A stretch of DNA of 60,486 bases from an uncultured Clostridia bacterium (GCA_945919375.1 CAMEJD010000002.1:99643-160128), one strand, 5' to 3'. Shown: positions 1 through 8,844, counted from the first letter of the stretch. Notes: generated by a model not told the origin, from the sequence alone. Numbers and translations are program-made.

Positions 1-1946
1 GTTAATGGTTCATCAAGAATCCAAATTTTTGGATTGTGAACAAGAGCAGCAATAATTGTAATTTTTTGTTTCATACCATGTGAGTATGTTTTTATTTGGT
101 TTTCAAATGCACCATTAAGTTCAAATAGGTCAACATATTTTTTTATTCTTGCATTTCTATCTTCAAGTGAAACATCGTAAAGATCAGCAATATAGTTAAT
201 ATATTCCCTGCCTGTTAATTTTTCGTAAAGTGCATAATGGTCAGGAACAAAACCAATTTGACGTTTTGCCATTACCGGTTGTTTTTCGGCATCGTAGCCA
301 CAAACATCAATTTCCCCACTCGTTATTGGTTGAATTCCAACAATGCTTTTGATTATCGTACTTTTTCCGGCACCATTTGGCCCCAAAAATCCAAATATTT
401 CGCCACCATTCACTTCCAAATTTGCTTTATATACCGCATACACATCACTTGATGAATATCTTTTTGTTAAATCTTTTATCACAAGTTTATTTACATTTTC
501 TTCATACATAGGTTCTTCTTCACTCCTTCCGTTTAGTTGACACATAAGTGCCAATTTGTCTTGTTTTATTTTTTTGTGTCTTTGTAACATATCATAATGG
601 TTATCTGCAATGGTAAAGAATTGTTCAAACAAGAACCAAACTCCAAGCCCCATTAAGCAGTAAACCAAGAAAAATAAAAATTGATATAATGGATAAAATG
701 TAAATGTCAACTTGCCAATCTTGAAAGATAACACAACATCTCTCAAATCTTTTGCCCATTGCCCTAACTTGTCGGCAATAAAATCTGAATTTATAAAGAA
801 GAAGTCAACTTCACCATAATTGCTAAACCATGCATTTACAATAAGCACAAGCAAAAAGTACATCAAAAATCCAATCATTGCGTTTTTAAAATCTTTAAGT
901 TTTGGCCTTTTGTATACCCCCAAAGCAACAATTAAAACTGGCATAAAGAACGCACAATAGTGATTTACCCAAAAGTTGACAATTCTTGAACTGAGCATAT
1001 ATGCATCATTATAGTTTGGCATTATCATTGCAAGGAATGCACCAAAAACATTTATGAAAAGCGTAAAGTAAAACAACTTGTCCATTTTAAAAATAAGACA
1101 CAATGGCACCAAAAACATTGCAGTGTTGCAAAGGTGCAAAGGCCAAGATGTTGGATGTAATAAAGTTTCAAAAGTGTAACTTCTTGTATATATTATCATT
1201 GTGCCAAGTGCGATATACACCAAGCATAGTTTTATAAAATCCTTACTTTTGTTTCGAAGCAAGAAATATATAACAAAAGGAATAATAACTGATAAGTATA
1301 AAACAAATCTATGATAAAGCGACAATTTTTTTACGGTTTCGGTAACATTGCCATATCCAAACAAAAGTTGGAAAGCATAGTTTGGTATTGTGCAAAACAA
1401 CATTGGAACAATAAGGCAAGAATATGCTATCCATAACTTTTTTGTTGAACTGAATCTGCCATTTTGCCAAAATATCATAAATGAATACATAAGGCAAACA
1501 CCAAGCATAAGTGCATAAATAAGTGTTCTTCCATCAAAGTGTTGGGTAACACCCATTCCACCAATTCCCCAAATTTGTGGAACAAATGTTAACAAGTTTA
1601 ATAAACTTACGGGCAAAGCAAAAAACTTTACAAAATGAACTATTGTCTTATTGTCCTTAAAATATGGATATATAATAAGCAACAACACACTTGCAAATTG
1701 GAACCAAATTGCAAACAAACTAACAAATGTCAAAAAACCATTTGAAAGTGGGCTATTTGCAAAAAGCACTGTTTGGGCTATTTGTTCACTGCCCGAATAA
1801 TACCACAAGCAAAATATGCCGGCAAGAGTTAAAGATATTGTTTTAAAAAACCTAATTTCATTTTTCTTTTTATATAAAAAGCGCCAAACAAGGAACATCC
1901 CTACGCTTGCCAAAATAAATGTTAAATAATATATGGATAAAAACAT
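1..1946 (-). CDS. YwaF-like membrane protein fused to an ABC ATPase domain (3' end cut by window edge)
   Basis: From an ATG at 1946 (GAGGA upstream) the minus strand is open without a stop to base 1, so the gene runs off the left edge; about 648 codons are visible. The first ~440 residues are a membrane region with about ten hydrophobic segments resembling the YwaF/TIGR02206 family (SWPLHLCN segment). From about residue 488 an ABC ATPase follows: Walker A GPNGAGKST near residue 522, signature YSHGMKQK, Walker B IWILDEP at the very edge. An in-frame ATG at 509 (residue 480) could start a separate ATPase, but its GGAG is about 15 bases away and the frame is continuous, so I call a fusion. The ATPase resembles those of ABC-2 type exporters. 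Substrate unknown. Confidence 0.75.
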   Translation of the reverse strand, partial: MFLSIYYLTFILASVGMFLVWRFLYKKKNEIRFFKTISLTLAGIFCLWYYSGSEQIAQTVLFANSPLSNGFLTFVSLFAIWFQFASVLLLIIYPYFKDNKTIVHFVKFFALPVSLLNLLTFVPQIWGIGGMGVTQHFDGRTLIYALMLGVCLMYSFMIFWQNGRFSSTKKLWIAYSCLIVPMLFCTIPNYAFQLLFGYGNVTETVKKLSLYHRFVLYLSVIIPFVIYFLLRNKSKDFIKLCLVYIALGTMIIYTRSYTFETLLHPTSWPLHLCNTAMFLVPLCLIFKMDKLFYFTLFINVFGAFLAMIMPNYNDAYMLSSRIVNFWVNHYCAFFMPVLIVALGVYKRPKLKDFKNAMIGFLMYFLLVLIVNAWFSNYGEVDFFFINSDFIADKLGQWAKDLRDVVLSFKIGKLTFTFYPLYQFLFFLVYCLMGLGVWFLFEQFFTIADNHYDMLQRHKKIKQDKLALMCQLNGRSEEEPMYEENVNKLVIKDLTKRYSSSDVYAVYKANLEVNGGEIFGFLGPNGAGKSTIIKSIVGIQPITSGEIDVCGYDAEKQPVMAKRQIGFVPDHYALYEKLTGREYINYIADLYDVSLEDRNARIKKYVDLFELNGAFENQIKTYSHGMKQKITIIAALVHNPKIWILDEPL

Positions 1947-2000
1947 TTTGTCCTCTGTAAAATAAAAATTTTAATCTATAAAGAAGATAACACAATATTA

Positions 2001-2735
2001 CTATTTTGTAAACATTTTTTGACACAAAGCAACAAATTCCGTATTACCATCGCCACCTTGAATACAAGATTTTTTTACTTCCAAGACATTTATATTATGA
2101 ATAAGAAAATCGTTCTTTACTTGCTCTACTACGCTTTTATGCAACTTTTCATCTTTAATAATTCCCTTATGTTTTTTTGCTTCACTTTTCCCACATTCAA
2201 ATTGTGGTTTTATCAAAATAATCATAAAATCACCAGCATTTAACAATTCACTTATTTTTGCAGATATTTTTGTAAGAGAAATAAAAGACACATCACAGAC
2301 AATAAAATTAATATCTTCAACTTTGTTTTTTTCAAGTGTTCTTATATCTGTGTTTTCCATTACAACAACTCTTTTGTCTTGTTTTAAACTGCTGTCAAGT
2401 TGACTTGTTCCAACATCAACACTGTATACTTTTTTTGCTCCATTTTGTAATGCACAATCGGTAAACCCACCAGTTGATGAACCAATGTCTAAAACTATTT
2501 TATCTTTTATACTAACATTAAAATCTTTCAATGCACCAAAGAGTTTTAGTCCTGCTCTTGACACAAATGGGCATATGTTTTTTACTTCAATTTTTTCATC
2601 GCCACTAACCAAAAATCCTGCTTTGTTTATAACCTTTCCATCAACCAAAACATTGTTTTCTTTTATCATATTATTTGCCTTGCTTCTTGTTTTGCAAAGT
2701 CCATTTTCAACCAAAAAAATATCCAATCTTTTCAT
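2001..2735 (-). CDS. tlyA: TlyA-family rRNA 2'-O-methyltransferase
   Basis: 244 aa. An N-terminal S4 RNA-binding domain (about residues 1-60) is followed by an FtsJ/RrmJ-type methyltransferase domain with the SAM-binding motif VLDIGSSTGGFTD at 81-93 and the family motif IKPQFE near the C-terminus. TlyA proteins methylate ribose positions in 16S and/or 23S rRNA; YqxC of Bacillus is the counterpart. Length is close to the family norm (about 250-270). No convincing Shine-Dalgarno precedes the ATG at 2735. Its 3' end lies 55 bases before the fusion gene on the same strand, so they may be co-transcribed. Confidence 0.92.
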   Translation of the reverse strand: MKRLDIFLVENGLCKTRSKANNMIKENNVLVDGKVINKAGFLVSGDEKIEVKNICPFVSRAGLKLFGALKDFNVSIKDKIVLDIGSSTGGFTDCALQNGAKKVYSVDVGTSQLDSSLKQDKRVVVMENTDIRTLEKNKVEDINFIVCDVSFISLTKISAKISELLNAGDFMIILIKPQFECGKSEAKKHKGIIKDEKLHKSVVEQVKNDFLIHNINVLEVKKSCIQGGDGNTEFVALCQKMFTK

Positions 2736-2771
2736 ATGTACATATTAACATATATCAAATATTTTTAAAAG

Positions 2772-2798
2772 AAAAAACCTTACAAAATTGTAAGGCTT
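2772..2798 (-). terminator. Intrinsic terminator of the small membrane-protein gene
   Basis: On the minus strand CCTTACA-loop-GTAAGG is followed by a run of T. It lies just past the stop of the gene at 2803. Confidence 0.75.
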
Positions 2799-2802
2799 TT
2801 TG

Positions 2803-3252
2803 TTATTCTTTTTTATTTTCATTTTGTTTTTCAAGCAATTTTGACTGTGCAATATAATCAATTACAATAAGTCCTGCCGATATCAAAAGTGTTACTGCCA
2901 TAACTATACAAATATAATTAAACACCCAAAATACCAAAATAATACTAAATATCGCAATTATGCAATTACAAATAAATGTTGTTACAACAAATGCTTGATT
3001 TTCATAAATATTGCCCGGTTTTGTCCTACAACTTCGCAAAGATAAACTTGAAAACGTTAATGCAAACACCGAAAACAAAATGATAAAAACAATCACCATA
3101 AAAAGTGTTGCATAACTACCTTTGTCCAATGTTCCATTATTTATTGTTGATGCCGCATACAAGTAAAACAGACCGGATATTATATACAATGCATAACTAA
3201 CAATGTTTATAATAAGACCCGAGAATAAACTCTTTCTTTTTTTTGAGTACAT
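2803..3252 (-). CDS. Small four-helix membrane protein of unknown function
   Basis: 149 aa from the ATG at 3252, chosen because AAAGGTG sits six bases upstream; a GTG at 3261 is the alternative and would add three residues. The protein has a short basic N-terminus (MYSKKRKS), four hydrophobic segments in two pairs, and a charged C-terminal tail rich in K, E and N. I recognise no family. It is followed by an intrinsic terminator and looks monocistronic. Topology suggests a cytoplasmic-membrane protein with little exposed sequence. Confidence 0.7.
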   Translation of the reverse strand: MYSKKRKSLFSGLIINIVSYALYIISGLFYLYAASTINNGTLDKGSYATLFMVIVFIILFSVFALTFSSLSLRSCRTKPGNIYENQAFVVTTFICNCIIAIFSIILVFWVFNYICIVMAVTLLISAGLIVIDYIAQSKLLEKQNENKKE

Positions 3253-3319
3253 TTTTATCACCTTTTAACTAATATATATTTTACAAGAAAATGTTATCTT
3301 TGTCAAATTAAATACATTA

Positions 3320-3465
3320 TTACACAACTCTTATATCTGTTGAAATAGATTTATTCAAATCTGTAGCATTTGCTGACAATGTAACAGAAATTGTTAATGG
3401 TACACTACTTGGTTCAATATAACTATAATCAAAAGAAAGTTGTGAGCTTGATACTCTTTGTTTTA
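3320..3465 (-). pseudogene. 3' remnant of a secreted beta-rich protein gene
   Basis: The minus strand from about 3465 to a TAA at 3322-3320 encodes a protein-like tail (SFDYSYIEPSSVPLTISV, then a stretch ending STDIRVV). No start codon or upstream coding part exists: the frame runs straight into a 63-bp intergenic repeat. The alternating hydrophobic pattern resembles the C-terminal strands of the anchored protein at 21017-21640 and the N-terminal modules of the large surface proteins, so I read it as the leftover 3' end of a family member. The family link is inference from pattern only. Confidence 0.55.
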
Positions 3466-3528
3466 AAATGTAATCCCTTGCGGGATTCCACACACAACCC
3501 TTTTTCCTTGTATTTTTTTATGCAAGCA
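3466..3528. repeat. 63-bp intergenic repeat, copy A
   Basis: Copy A of a 63-bp unit running from AAATGTAATCCC to TATGCAAGCA. It differs from copy B at only three positions. Near one end it holds a short palindrome, AATCCC-4 nt-GGGATT. Confidence 0.8.
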
Positions 3529-3590
3529 CTCTCTCATCACTATTCTACTAACATTCCACGAGATTATCTTTCAAAAATATAAAATTTTTG

Positions 3591-3653
3591 AAATGTAATC
3601 CCTGTCGGGATTCCATACACAACCCTTTTTCCTTGTATTTTTTTATGCAAGCA
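3591..3653. repeat. 63-bp intergenic repeat, copy B
   Basis: Copy B in the same orientation as copy A and 125 bp further on. The 62 bp between the copies show no similarity to the unit. Copy B abuts the terminator of tRNA-Ala. Confidence 0.8.
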
Positions 3654-3683
3654 TAAAAAAACACAAGTCAAAAGACTTGTGTA
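3654..3683 (-). terminator. Terminator of tRNA-Ala
   Basis: On the minus strand ACACAAGTC-TTTT-GACTTGTGT is followed by seven T, directly after the tRNA 3' end. Confidence 0.85.
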
Positions 3684-3690
3684 TAATCTC

Positions 3691-3767
3691 TGGTGGAGAT
3701 TATCGGAATCGAACCGATGACCTCCTGCTTGCAAGGCAGGCGCTCTAGCCAGCTGAGCTAAACCCCC
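3691..3767 (-). tRNA. tRNA-Ala (anticodon TGC)
   Basis: 77 nt including an encoded CCA. Acceptor GGGGGTT pairs with AATCTCC and gives the G3:U70 pair diagnostic for alanine tRNA. The anticodon loop reads CTTGCAA in a five-base-pair stem, and the T-loop GGTTCGATTCC is standard. Confidence 0.97.
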
Positions 3768-3845
3768 AAATGCCTAATCATAATAACATTATAGGCATTT
3801 GTTGTCAACAACTTTTTTTAATTTTCCAAAAAATATTTCATTTTT

Positions 3846-4898
3846 TTACTTTAATTCCACAACTGAATGTGCAGTCAAATCAAGGTCTGCAACTTCGCCA
3901 TCATTTAGCACTTGATAATATGCGTGTGCACCAATCATTGCCCCATTATCTGTGCAAAGTTTAAGGCTTGGCGAATACATCTTTACTCCAATTTTATTGC
4001 ACTCACTTTCAAGAACTTGATGAAGTTTTGTATTTGCTCCAACTCCCCCGGCTACAACAATTTTATCTTGACCAAATTCTTTTACTGCTTTTATTGTTTT
4101 TGAAACCAATTCATCGACAACGCACTTTTGAAAACTTGCAGAAATGTCTTGGACATTTATTTCTTCACCTTTTTGTTGTTTGTTATGAACATAATTTATA
4201 ACAGCAGTTTTTATTCCGCTAAAACTAAAGTTATATGTGTTTGCCAAAATATTTTTGTGTGCAAAAACTATGTTATCTTTACCGTTCTCTGCCATTTTGT
4301 TTATCTTTGGCCCACCCGGATAACCTAGTCCTATAACTCTTGCAACTTTATCAAAGGCTTCACCTATTGCATCATCAACGGTTGTCCCGACAAGTTCAAG
4401 GTCGGTATGATTTGGAACATTTACTATTGCAGTATGTCCACCACTAACAATCAAGCACAAAAATGGTGGCTCAAGTTCTTTGTATGTCAAGTAGTTTGCT
4501 GCAATATGTCCTTTTATGTGACTTACTGCAACAAGTGGTTTATTTAGCATATAAGCAAGACCTTTTGCAAAACTTACGCCAACAAGCAATGCTCCCAAAA
4601 GCCCTGCCCCATATGTTACAGCAATTAAATCAATATCATCAAAAGTGCAATTTGCATCTTTTAGTGCCTGTTTGCATACATTTGAAATTGCTGTTATATG
4701 GTTTCTTGATGCGACTTCGGGAACAACTCCACCAAAACGAGTGTGAATATCGATTTGTGTTGCAATAACATTTGACAAAACATTTCTTCCATTTTCAATA
4801 ACTGCAATGCTTGTTTCATCACAACTTGATTCTATGGAAAGAATTTTTACACTTTTTTTATTCCTTAATTCATTTAATTTTTCTTCACTTAATTTCAT
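3846..4898 (-). CDS. tsaD: tRNA N6-threonylcarbamoyladenosine synthase subunit TsaD
   Basis: 350 aa. TsaD transfers the threonylcarbamoyl group to A37 of ANN-decoding tRNAs together with TsaB and TsaE. The sequence starts the conserved domain with SIESSCDETS at 21-30. The metal-binding pair H127 and H131 lies in SHIKGH, and there is the conserved glycine-rich segment VSGGHTA. Full length. It lies 10 bases downstream of prfB on the same strand with AAGGA before the ATG, so it is probably co-transcribed with prfB; tsaB and tsaE are not in this window. Confidence 0.97.
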   Translation of the reverse strand: MKLSEEKLNELRNKKSVKILSIESSCDETSIAVIENGRNVLSNVIATQIDIHTRFGGVVPEVASRNHITAISNVCKQALKDANCTFDDIDLIAVTYGAGLLGALLVGVSFAKGLAYMLNKPLVAVSHIKGHIAANYLTYKELEPPFLCLIVSGGHTAIVNVPNHTDLELVGTTVDDAIGEAFDKVARVIGLGYPGGPKINKMAENGKDNIVFAHKNILANTYNFSFSGIKTAVINYVHNKQQKGEEINVQDISASFQKCVVDELVSKTIKAVKEFGQDKIVVAGGVGANTKLHQVLESECNKIGVKMYSPSLKLCTDNGAMIGAHAYYQVLNDGEVADLDLTAHSVVELK

Positions 4899-4908
4899 AA
4901 CTTTTTCC

Positions 4909-6010
4909 TTAATTACTCTTTACCAAATAGTCGTTTATAAATGGTTGAATATCCCCATTCATAACACCTTGAATGTCCGCTGTTTCATAGTTTGTCCTAT
5001 GGTCTTTTACCATTGTGTATGGGCAAAATACATAACTTCGGATTTGACTTCCCCACTCAATCTTTTTTATTTCGCCCTTTATTTGGTTAAGTTTTTTTAT
5101 TTCGTCTTCTTCTTGTTTTTCAGCAAGTTTACTATATAGCATTTTCATTGCCGTTTCACGATTTTGAATTTGGCTTCGTTCGGTTTGACAAGAAACAACA
5201 AAGCCCGTTGGGATATGTGTTATTCTTACGGCGCTATCAGTTTTGTTAATATGTTGCCCACCCGCTCCACTTGAACGATATGTGTCAACTTTCAAATCTT
5301 CTGGTCTTATTTCAATTTCGGGCAATTTTTCAATCTCGGGCATAACTTCAACGCTTGCAAAACTTGTGTGTCTTCTCGCATTTGCATCAAAAGGCGAAAT
5401 TCTAACCAACCTATGCACACCTTTCTCACACTTTAGGTACCCATATGCATTTTCGCCACACACCATAAATGTGATACTCTTAAATCCTGCACCATCGCCA
5501 TCCAAACTATCTAAAACTTTTACTGCATAGCCACGTTTTTCAGCATACATTTGATACATTCTAAAAAGCATTTCTGTCCAGTCTTGTGCTTCCGTTCCAC
5601 CTGCACCTGCGTGTAAAGTAAGTATTGCATTATTTGCATCATACTTGCCTTTTAACAATGTTTCAATTTTAAAATCATCAAGTTCAATTTCAAGATTCTT
5701 TAATTTTTCTTCAAGGTCAGTTTCAAGTTCGGCATCTGCTTCCATTTCAAGAAGTTCACAAATAGACTCACAATCGTCAATTTCACTTTCACATTTTGAA
5801 ATTCTTTCAAGTTTGTCTTCCTTGATTTTTACTTCTTGTCCAACTTTTTTACTATTTTCCAAATCGTTATAGAAATCTGGATTTTCTTGTTGTTTTTTTA
5901 GGTCACTTAAATCTTTCTTTAATTTATCTAAGTCAAAGACACTCCTTTATCATATTTAGTGTATCTTTAAGTTTTCCGATTTGCTCTTTTGCATTTTCAA
6001 GTATTATCAT
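4909..6010 (-). CDS. prfB: Peptide chain release factor 2, expressed by programmed +1 frameshift
   Basis: A 25-codon first frame starts at the ATG at 6010 (GGAG upstream) and ends at CTT TGA. Shifting +1 at that point (CTT, skip T, GAC) joins it to the long downstream frame for a 366-aa product. Numbering from the joined protein puts SPF at 205-207 and GGQ at 250-252, the positions known for RF2. RF2 releases peptides at UGA and UAA. The internal UGA is the known autoregulatory device: low RF2 favours the shift. tsaD follows after 10 bases. The sequence before residue 51 is coiled-coil-like, as expected for domain 1. Confidence 0.96.
5932..5946 (-). promoter_or_regulatory. prfB programmed frameshift signal
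   Basis: On the minus strand AGGAG (5946-5942), three spacer bases, CTT (5938-5936) and TGA C. This matches the canonical RF2 frameshift site: an internal Shine-Dalgarno three bases before CUU UGA C. Confidence 0.95.
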
Positions 6011-6166
6011 ATCTTACTCCTTTTTTATATGGTTGAAAATTCCAACCACTAACTTTTAATGTATATATCAAAATTACATTAAACATTTTAGCACTACACA
6101 TATCTTTTTGCAAGTTATGGAAAAACAAAAGTGGCATTATTTTGCAAATTTTGTCATATATAGTCA

Positions 6167-6457
6167 ATGGCAAAATATACTTATTATATGGAAAATAAGT
6201 TTATGAAAGAAAGTGTTGTTACAATAGAAAACCAAAATATAATGACAATAACTGGAGTGGAAAAGGTTGTATCATTTTCACCAAATCAGGTAATTTTGTT
6301 TGCAATGGGCAATGAAATGCAAATACTTGGAAAAGATTTGCAAACGACAAAACTTGATGAAGAAAAAAATGAACTTTATGTGAATGGTTTAATTTTGTCT
6401 ATCAAATGGACACAAAAAAAAGAAAAATTACCACTTATCAAAAGGATATTTAAGTGA
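6167..6457 (+). CDS. yabP: Sporulation protein YabP
   Basis: 96 aa, close to the 100 aa of Bacillus YabP. The core ENQNIMTITGVEKVVSF matches the family pattern of an ENR-type start, ITGV and a following SF, and the C-terminus (LIKRIFK) also fits. YabP is a small protein needed for spore formation in the mother cell, working with YabQ in spore coat/cortex assembly. It overlaps yabQ by four bases (GTGA) and heads a yabP-yabQ-divIC cluster as in Bacillus. No strong Shine-Dalgarno is visible. The start at 6167 is supported by the family's length. Confidence 0.85.
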   Translation: MAKYTYYMENKFMKESVVTIENQNIMTITGVEKVVSFSPNQVILFAMGNEMQILGKDLQTTKLDEEKNELYVNGLILSIKWTQKKEKLPLIKRIFK

Positions 6458-6843
6458 TTATTTTTGAAACATTAAAAGAACCAAAAATATTTTTATTATT
6501 GATTATTTTTGGTTTTTTGTGTGGATTTTTGTTTGATATTTCCTATTTAATTACATTTTTATGCAAAGAAAATAAAATAATTAAAAATATTTTACAATTT
6601 TTTTCAACTATAATTTGTTTTTTTGTTGTTTTTTTAATCAATTTAAAATTAAATTATGGCATATTTAGGGCTTATGTTTTTATATCATTTTTCTTTGCCG
6701 TATTTTTAGAAAGAATTTCTGTTGGGAAACTATTTGCAAAAACAAAAATTTGGTGTTATAATCTCTTCAAGAAATTTGTAAATTTCACAAAAGAGAAGTT
6801 AAATGGAAAACGAAAAGAAAAAATTAAAAACAATGATAATTAG
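6454..6843 (+). CDS. yabQ: Spore cortex biosynthesis membrane protein YabQ
   Basis: 129 aa with a GTG start overlapping the yabP stop. Hydrophobic segments occur around residues 11-31, 45-65 and 70-90, followed by a basic tail; this matches YabQ, a mother-cell membrane protein required for cortex formation. Sequence similarity is weak to the eye, and the call rests on topology plus position between yabP and divIC. The 3' end overlaps the next gene by 41 bases. Confidence 0.8.
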   Translation: MIIFETLKEPKIFLLLIIFGFLCGFLFDISYLITFLCKENKIIKNILQFFSTIICFFVVFLINLKLNYGIFRAYVFISFFFAVFLERISVGKLFAKTKIWCYNLFKKFVNFTKEKLNGKRKEKIKNNDN

Positions 6844-7117
6844 TATGAGTATTGTTCTTTGCATATTTATTCTTGCGGGGGTTGTACTCACTTTTGTGCT
6901 AAAATCAAAAAAAGGGAACCTGGACACTTTGAACAAGCAAAATTATGAACTTGCCCAAGAACTTGATGAATCACAAAAAGAAAATGACTACTACTTTAAT
7001 CCCGATGGATCATATACCGATGACTACAAAAACGATTACTTTGAAAGAGAAAAAGGCTACGGAAAAGACGGAGATAAGAAAATTGATATAGTTGATGATG
7101 ATAACAATAATAACTAA
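6803..7117 (+). CDS. divIC: DivIC/FtsL-like septum protein
   Basis: 104 aa with a short basic cytoplasmic N-terminus, one transmembrane segment (about residues 11-33) and a coiled-coil-like stretch (about 40-62, LNKQNYELAQELDESQ), followed by a highly acidic, asparagine-rich tail. This is the DivIC/FtsB layout: a bitopic divisome protein that pairs with FtsL. The position after yabQ is the same as in Bacillus subtilis. The tail GDKKIDIVDDDNNNN is low complexity and not typical. The family call relies partly on synteny. Confidence 0.72.
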   Translation: MENEKKKLKTMIISMSIVLCIFILAGVVLTFVLKSKKGNLDTLNKQNYELAQELDESQKENDYYFNPDGSYTDDYKNDYFEREKGYGKDGDKKIDIVDDDNNNN

Positions 7118-7151
7118 AAAAGGCTAGGTGCAATTCACCTAACCTTTTTTG
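7118..7151. terminator. Bidirectional terminator between divIC and the transglutaminase-like gene
   Basis: AAAAAAGG-C-TAGGTG-loop-CACCTA-A-CCTTTTTT gives a hairpin with an A-run on one side and a T-run on the other, serving the two convergent genes. Confidence 0.85.
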
Positions 7152-8564
7152 TTAGCAAGTTTGTTCCTTGCCTTCTTTTGTAGAATTTTTTTGAACGGTT
7201 ATTTGTTCTTTAAATATATTAAATTCTGGATATTTTTCACAAAAACTTTTTAGATTGTCATACGAAAAGCGTGACAATTTGTTTTTGATAAAAAATGCTC
7301 CTTCTTTTCTCATATTGTTTTTTAAAATATATTTTACTCTTGAATAAGCTTCTTCTCTTGTAAAGTTATTCTTTTTTAAAACGGCAAGAATCATTGACAC
7401 AAGTTGACCAATTTTTATTGGCTCACTTTGAGATTTTAGAAAATCAAAACATAACTCGTGGTCACCAATCAAATATTTGTTTACTTTTTTGTCAATCTCT
7501 TTTTGCATTTTTGTTTCATCGTTAATGTTATACTTTTCCCTTAGTTCAATGCAATTGTTCAACATATGATTCAAAAGCCTTTTGTTTGGTCTTGCGTCTT
7601 CGTCCACAACCGAACTTGGCATATCCTTTATATAGTTATAACTTAATTTTGCATTTGAATCTAGCGCATTCATTAATTGTGCAATTCCACGCTTTTCTGT
7701 CATTTCATCGGATTTGAGTTCATTAAATGAATATCTTAACATACCAAGGGGAACCAAGAATGAAGCCAATGCAAATTTATTAGGTTCATCTTTTCTTTTT
7801 GTGTCGGAAGTTGGATCAATATAATAATATCCATTCAAATTATATTTTTCGTCTTTAAGGTAAACAATTGCCGTCATATGACTATAGTCCGTACCATTTT
7901 CATTTAACATTAGACAATTCTCAAACATTACGACATTGTCTTTGTTGACTCTTGCCATTATTTCTTTAAGTAGTTCAACATACCCAACACAAACAATTTT
8001 GTCGGAATTTAGTATTGAATATATTGCCCTTGATGTGAAAATATTTTCGTCTTGGGATTCTTCATTATATGAAATTCCGGTAACTTCAAAATATGCCATA
8101 AGTAGTTGTTCTGCCGGGGATAAATCCAACTTTTTTATTTTGCCTGCTATATCATCCAATTTTTGATTTGCTTTTATTATGTCATAAACATCCCAAGTTA
8201 TATCGGCATCTTCTATTCCCAACTTTATATAAGGATATTTTTGTGTTAATTCATATAACCTTTTGCAAGTTACATTGCTATCAACATATGCATTTGAACT
8301 ATGCCTAAATGAAATGATAATATTATCTTTGTTAATCTTCCATTTTAGTTTGCGATAGGCATATTCTATTCTATCTTCAAGACTTTTGTTTAAAAAAGGT
8401 TTTGAATCAAATTGCAATTCTTCTTCTTCAAATAAATATACAAACTTAATATCCGTTCGCCCCAATTCTTTGCATTTTTCCTTATAGTCTTTTATATTTT
8501 TGTCCAAGTCTTTATTTACTTCTGCATATATTGCAGGATAATAAAATTTTATCTCTTTTTCCAT
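7152..8564 (-). CDS. Transglutaminase-fold cysteine protein, paralog A
   Basis: 470 aa with no signal peptide or membrane segment, so probably cytoplasmic. The transglutaminase-like core has a plausible catalytic triad: C192 in KIVCVGYVEL, H229 in SHMTAIVYLK and D250 in YYYIDPTSD. Transglutaminase-fold proteins act as cysteine proteases, amidases or cross-linkers; the substrate here is unknown. The ~185 residues before the core are shared with the paralog at 8910-10262 and match no family I know. The start at 8564 has GGGAA upstream. Confidence 0.75.
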   Translation of the reverse strand: MEKEIKFYYPAIYAEVNKDLDKNIKDYKEKCKELGRTDIKFVYLFEEEELQFDSKPFLNKSLEDRIEYAYRKLKWKINKDNIIISFRHSSNAYVDSNVTCKRLYELTQKYPYIKLGIEDADITWDVYDIIKANQKLDDIAGKIKKLDLSPAEQLLMAYFEVTGISYNEESQDENIFTSRAIYSILNSDKIVCVGYVELLKEIMARVNKDNVVMFENCLMLNENGTDYSHMTAIVYLKDEKYNLNGYYYIDPTSDTKRKDEPNKFALASFLVPLGMLRYSFNELKSDEMTEKRGIAQLMNALDSNAKLSYNYIKDMPSSVVDEDARPNKRLLNHMLNNCIELREKYNINDETKMQKEIDKKVNKYLIGDHELCFDFLKSQSEPIKIGQLVSMILAVLKKNNFTREEAYSRVKYILKNNMRKEGAFFIKNKLSRFSYDNLKSFCEKYPEFNIFKEQITVQKNSTKEGKEQTC

Positions 8565-8651
8565 ATTCCCTTCATTTTTATTGTATCACTAAAGCATTTA
8601 TGGGTCAATACACAAAGTTTACACCTAAATACAAATAAATTTATCAATCAT

Positions 8652-8680
8652 TTGACAAAAATCTTTTGTTATAATATATT
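8652..8680 (+). promoter_or_regulatory. Promoter of tRNA-Gly
   Basis: TTGACA (8652-8657), 17-bp spacer, TATATT (8675-8680), ending 11 bases before the tRNA. Confidence 0.75.
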
Positions 8681-8690
8681 ATATTACGAT

Positions 8691-8764
8691 GCAGGTGTAG
8701 TTTAGTGGTAAAACAAAAGCTTCCCAAGCTTTGGTCGTGAGTTCGATTCTCATCACTTGCTCCA
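8691..8764 (+). tRNA. tRNA-Gly (anticodon CCC)
   Basis: 74 nt with an encoded CCA. Acceptor GCAGGTG pairs with CACTTGC, the anticodon loop reads TTCCCAA on a five-pair stem, and the T-arm contains GTTCGATTC. It decodes GGG, a rare codon in so AT-rich a genome. Confidence 0.95.
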
Positions 8765-8767
8765 TAG

Positions 8768-8837
8768 AAAAAACATCGCCCTTTTAATTCGATTTGAAAT
8801 TATCATTTCAAATCTTCATTTTTGGGGCGTGTTTTTT
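8768..8837. repeat. Nested inverted repeat downstream of tRNA-Gly
   Basis: Outer arms AAAAAACATCGCCC and GGGCGTGTTTTTT (one base missing) enclose a perfect 10-bp inverted repeat GATTTGAAAT-TATC-ATTTCAAATC at 8791-8814. The T-run at the end probably terminates the tRNA transcript. Confidence 0.75.
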
Positions 8838-8844
8838 CTTTTTA

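Noticed and set aside
3466..3653. Two similar repeats with a spacer, resembling a minimal CRISPR array
   Set aside because: The unit is 63 bp, only two copies exist, the internal palindrome is short and no cas genes are present. I treat it as an intergenic repeat.
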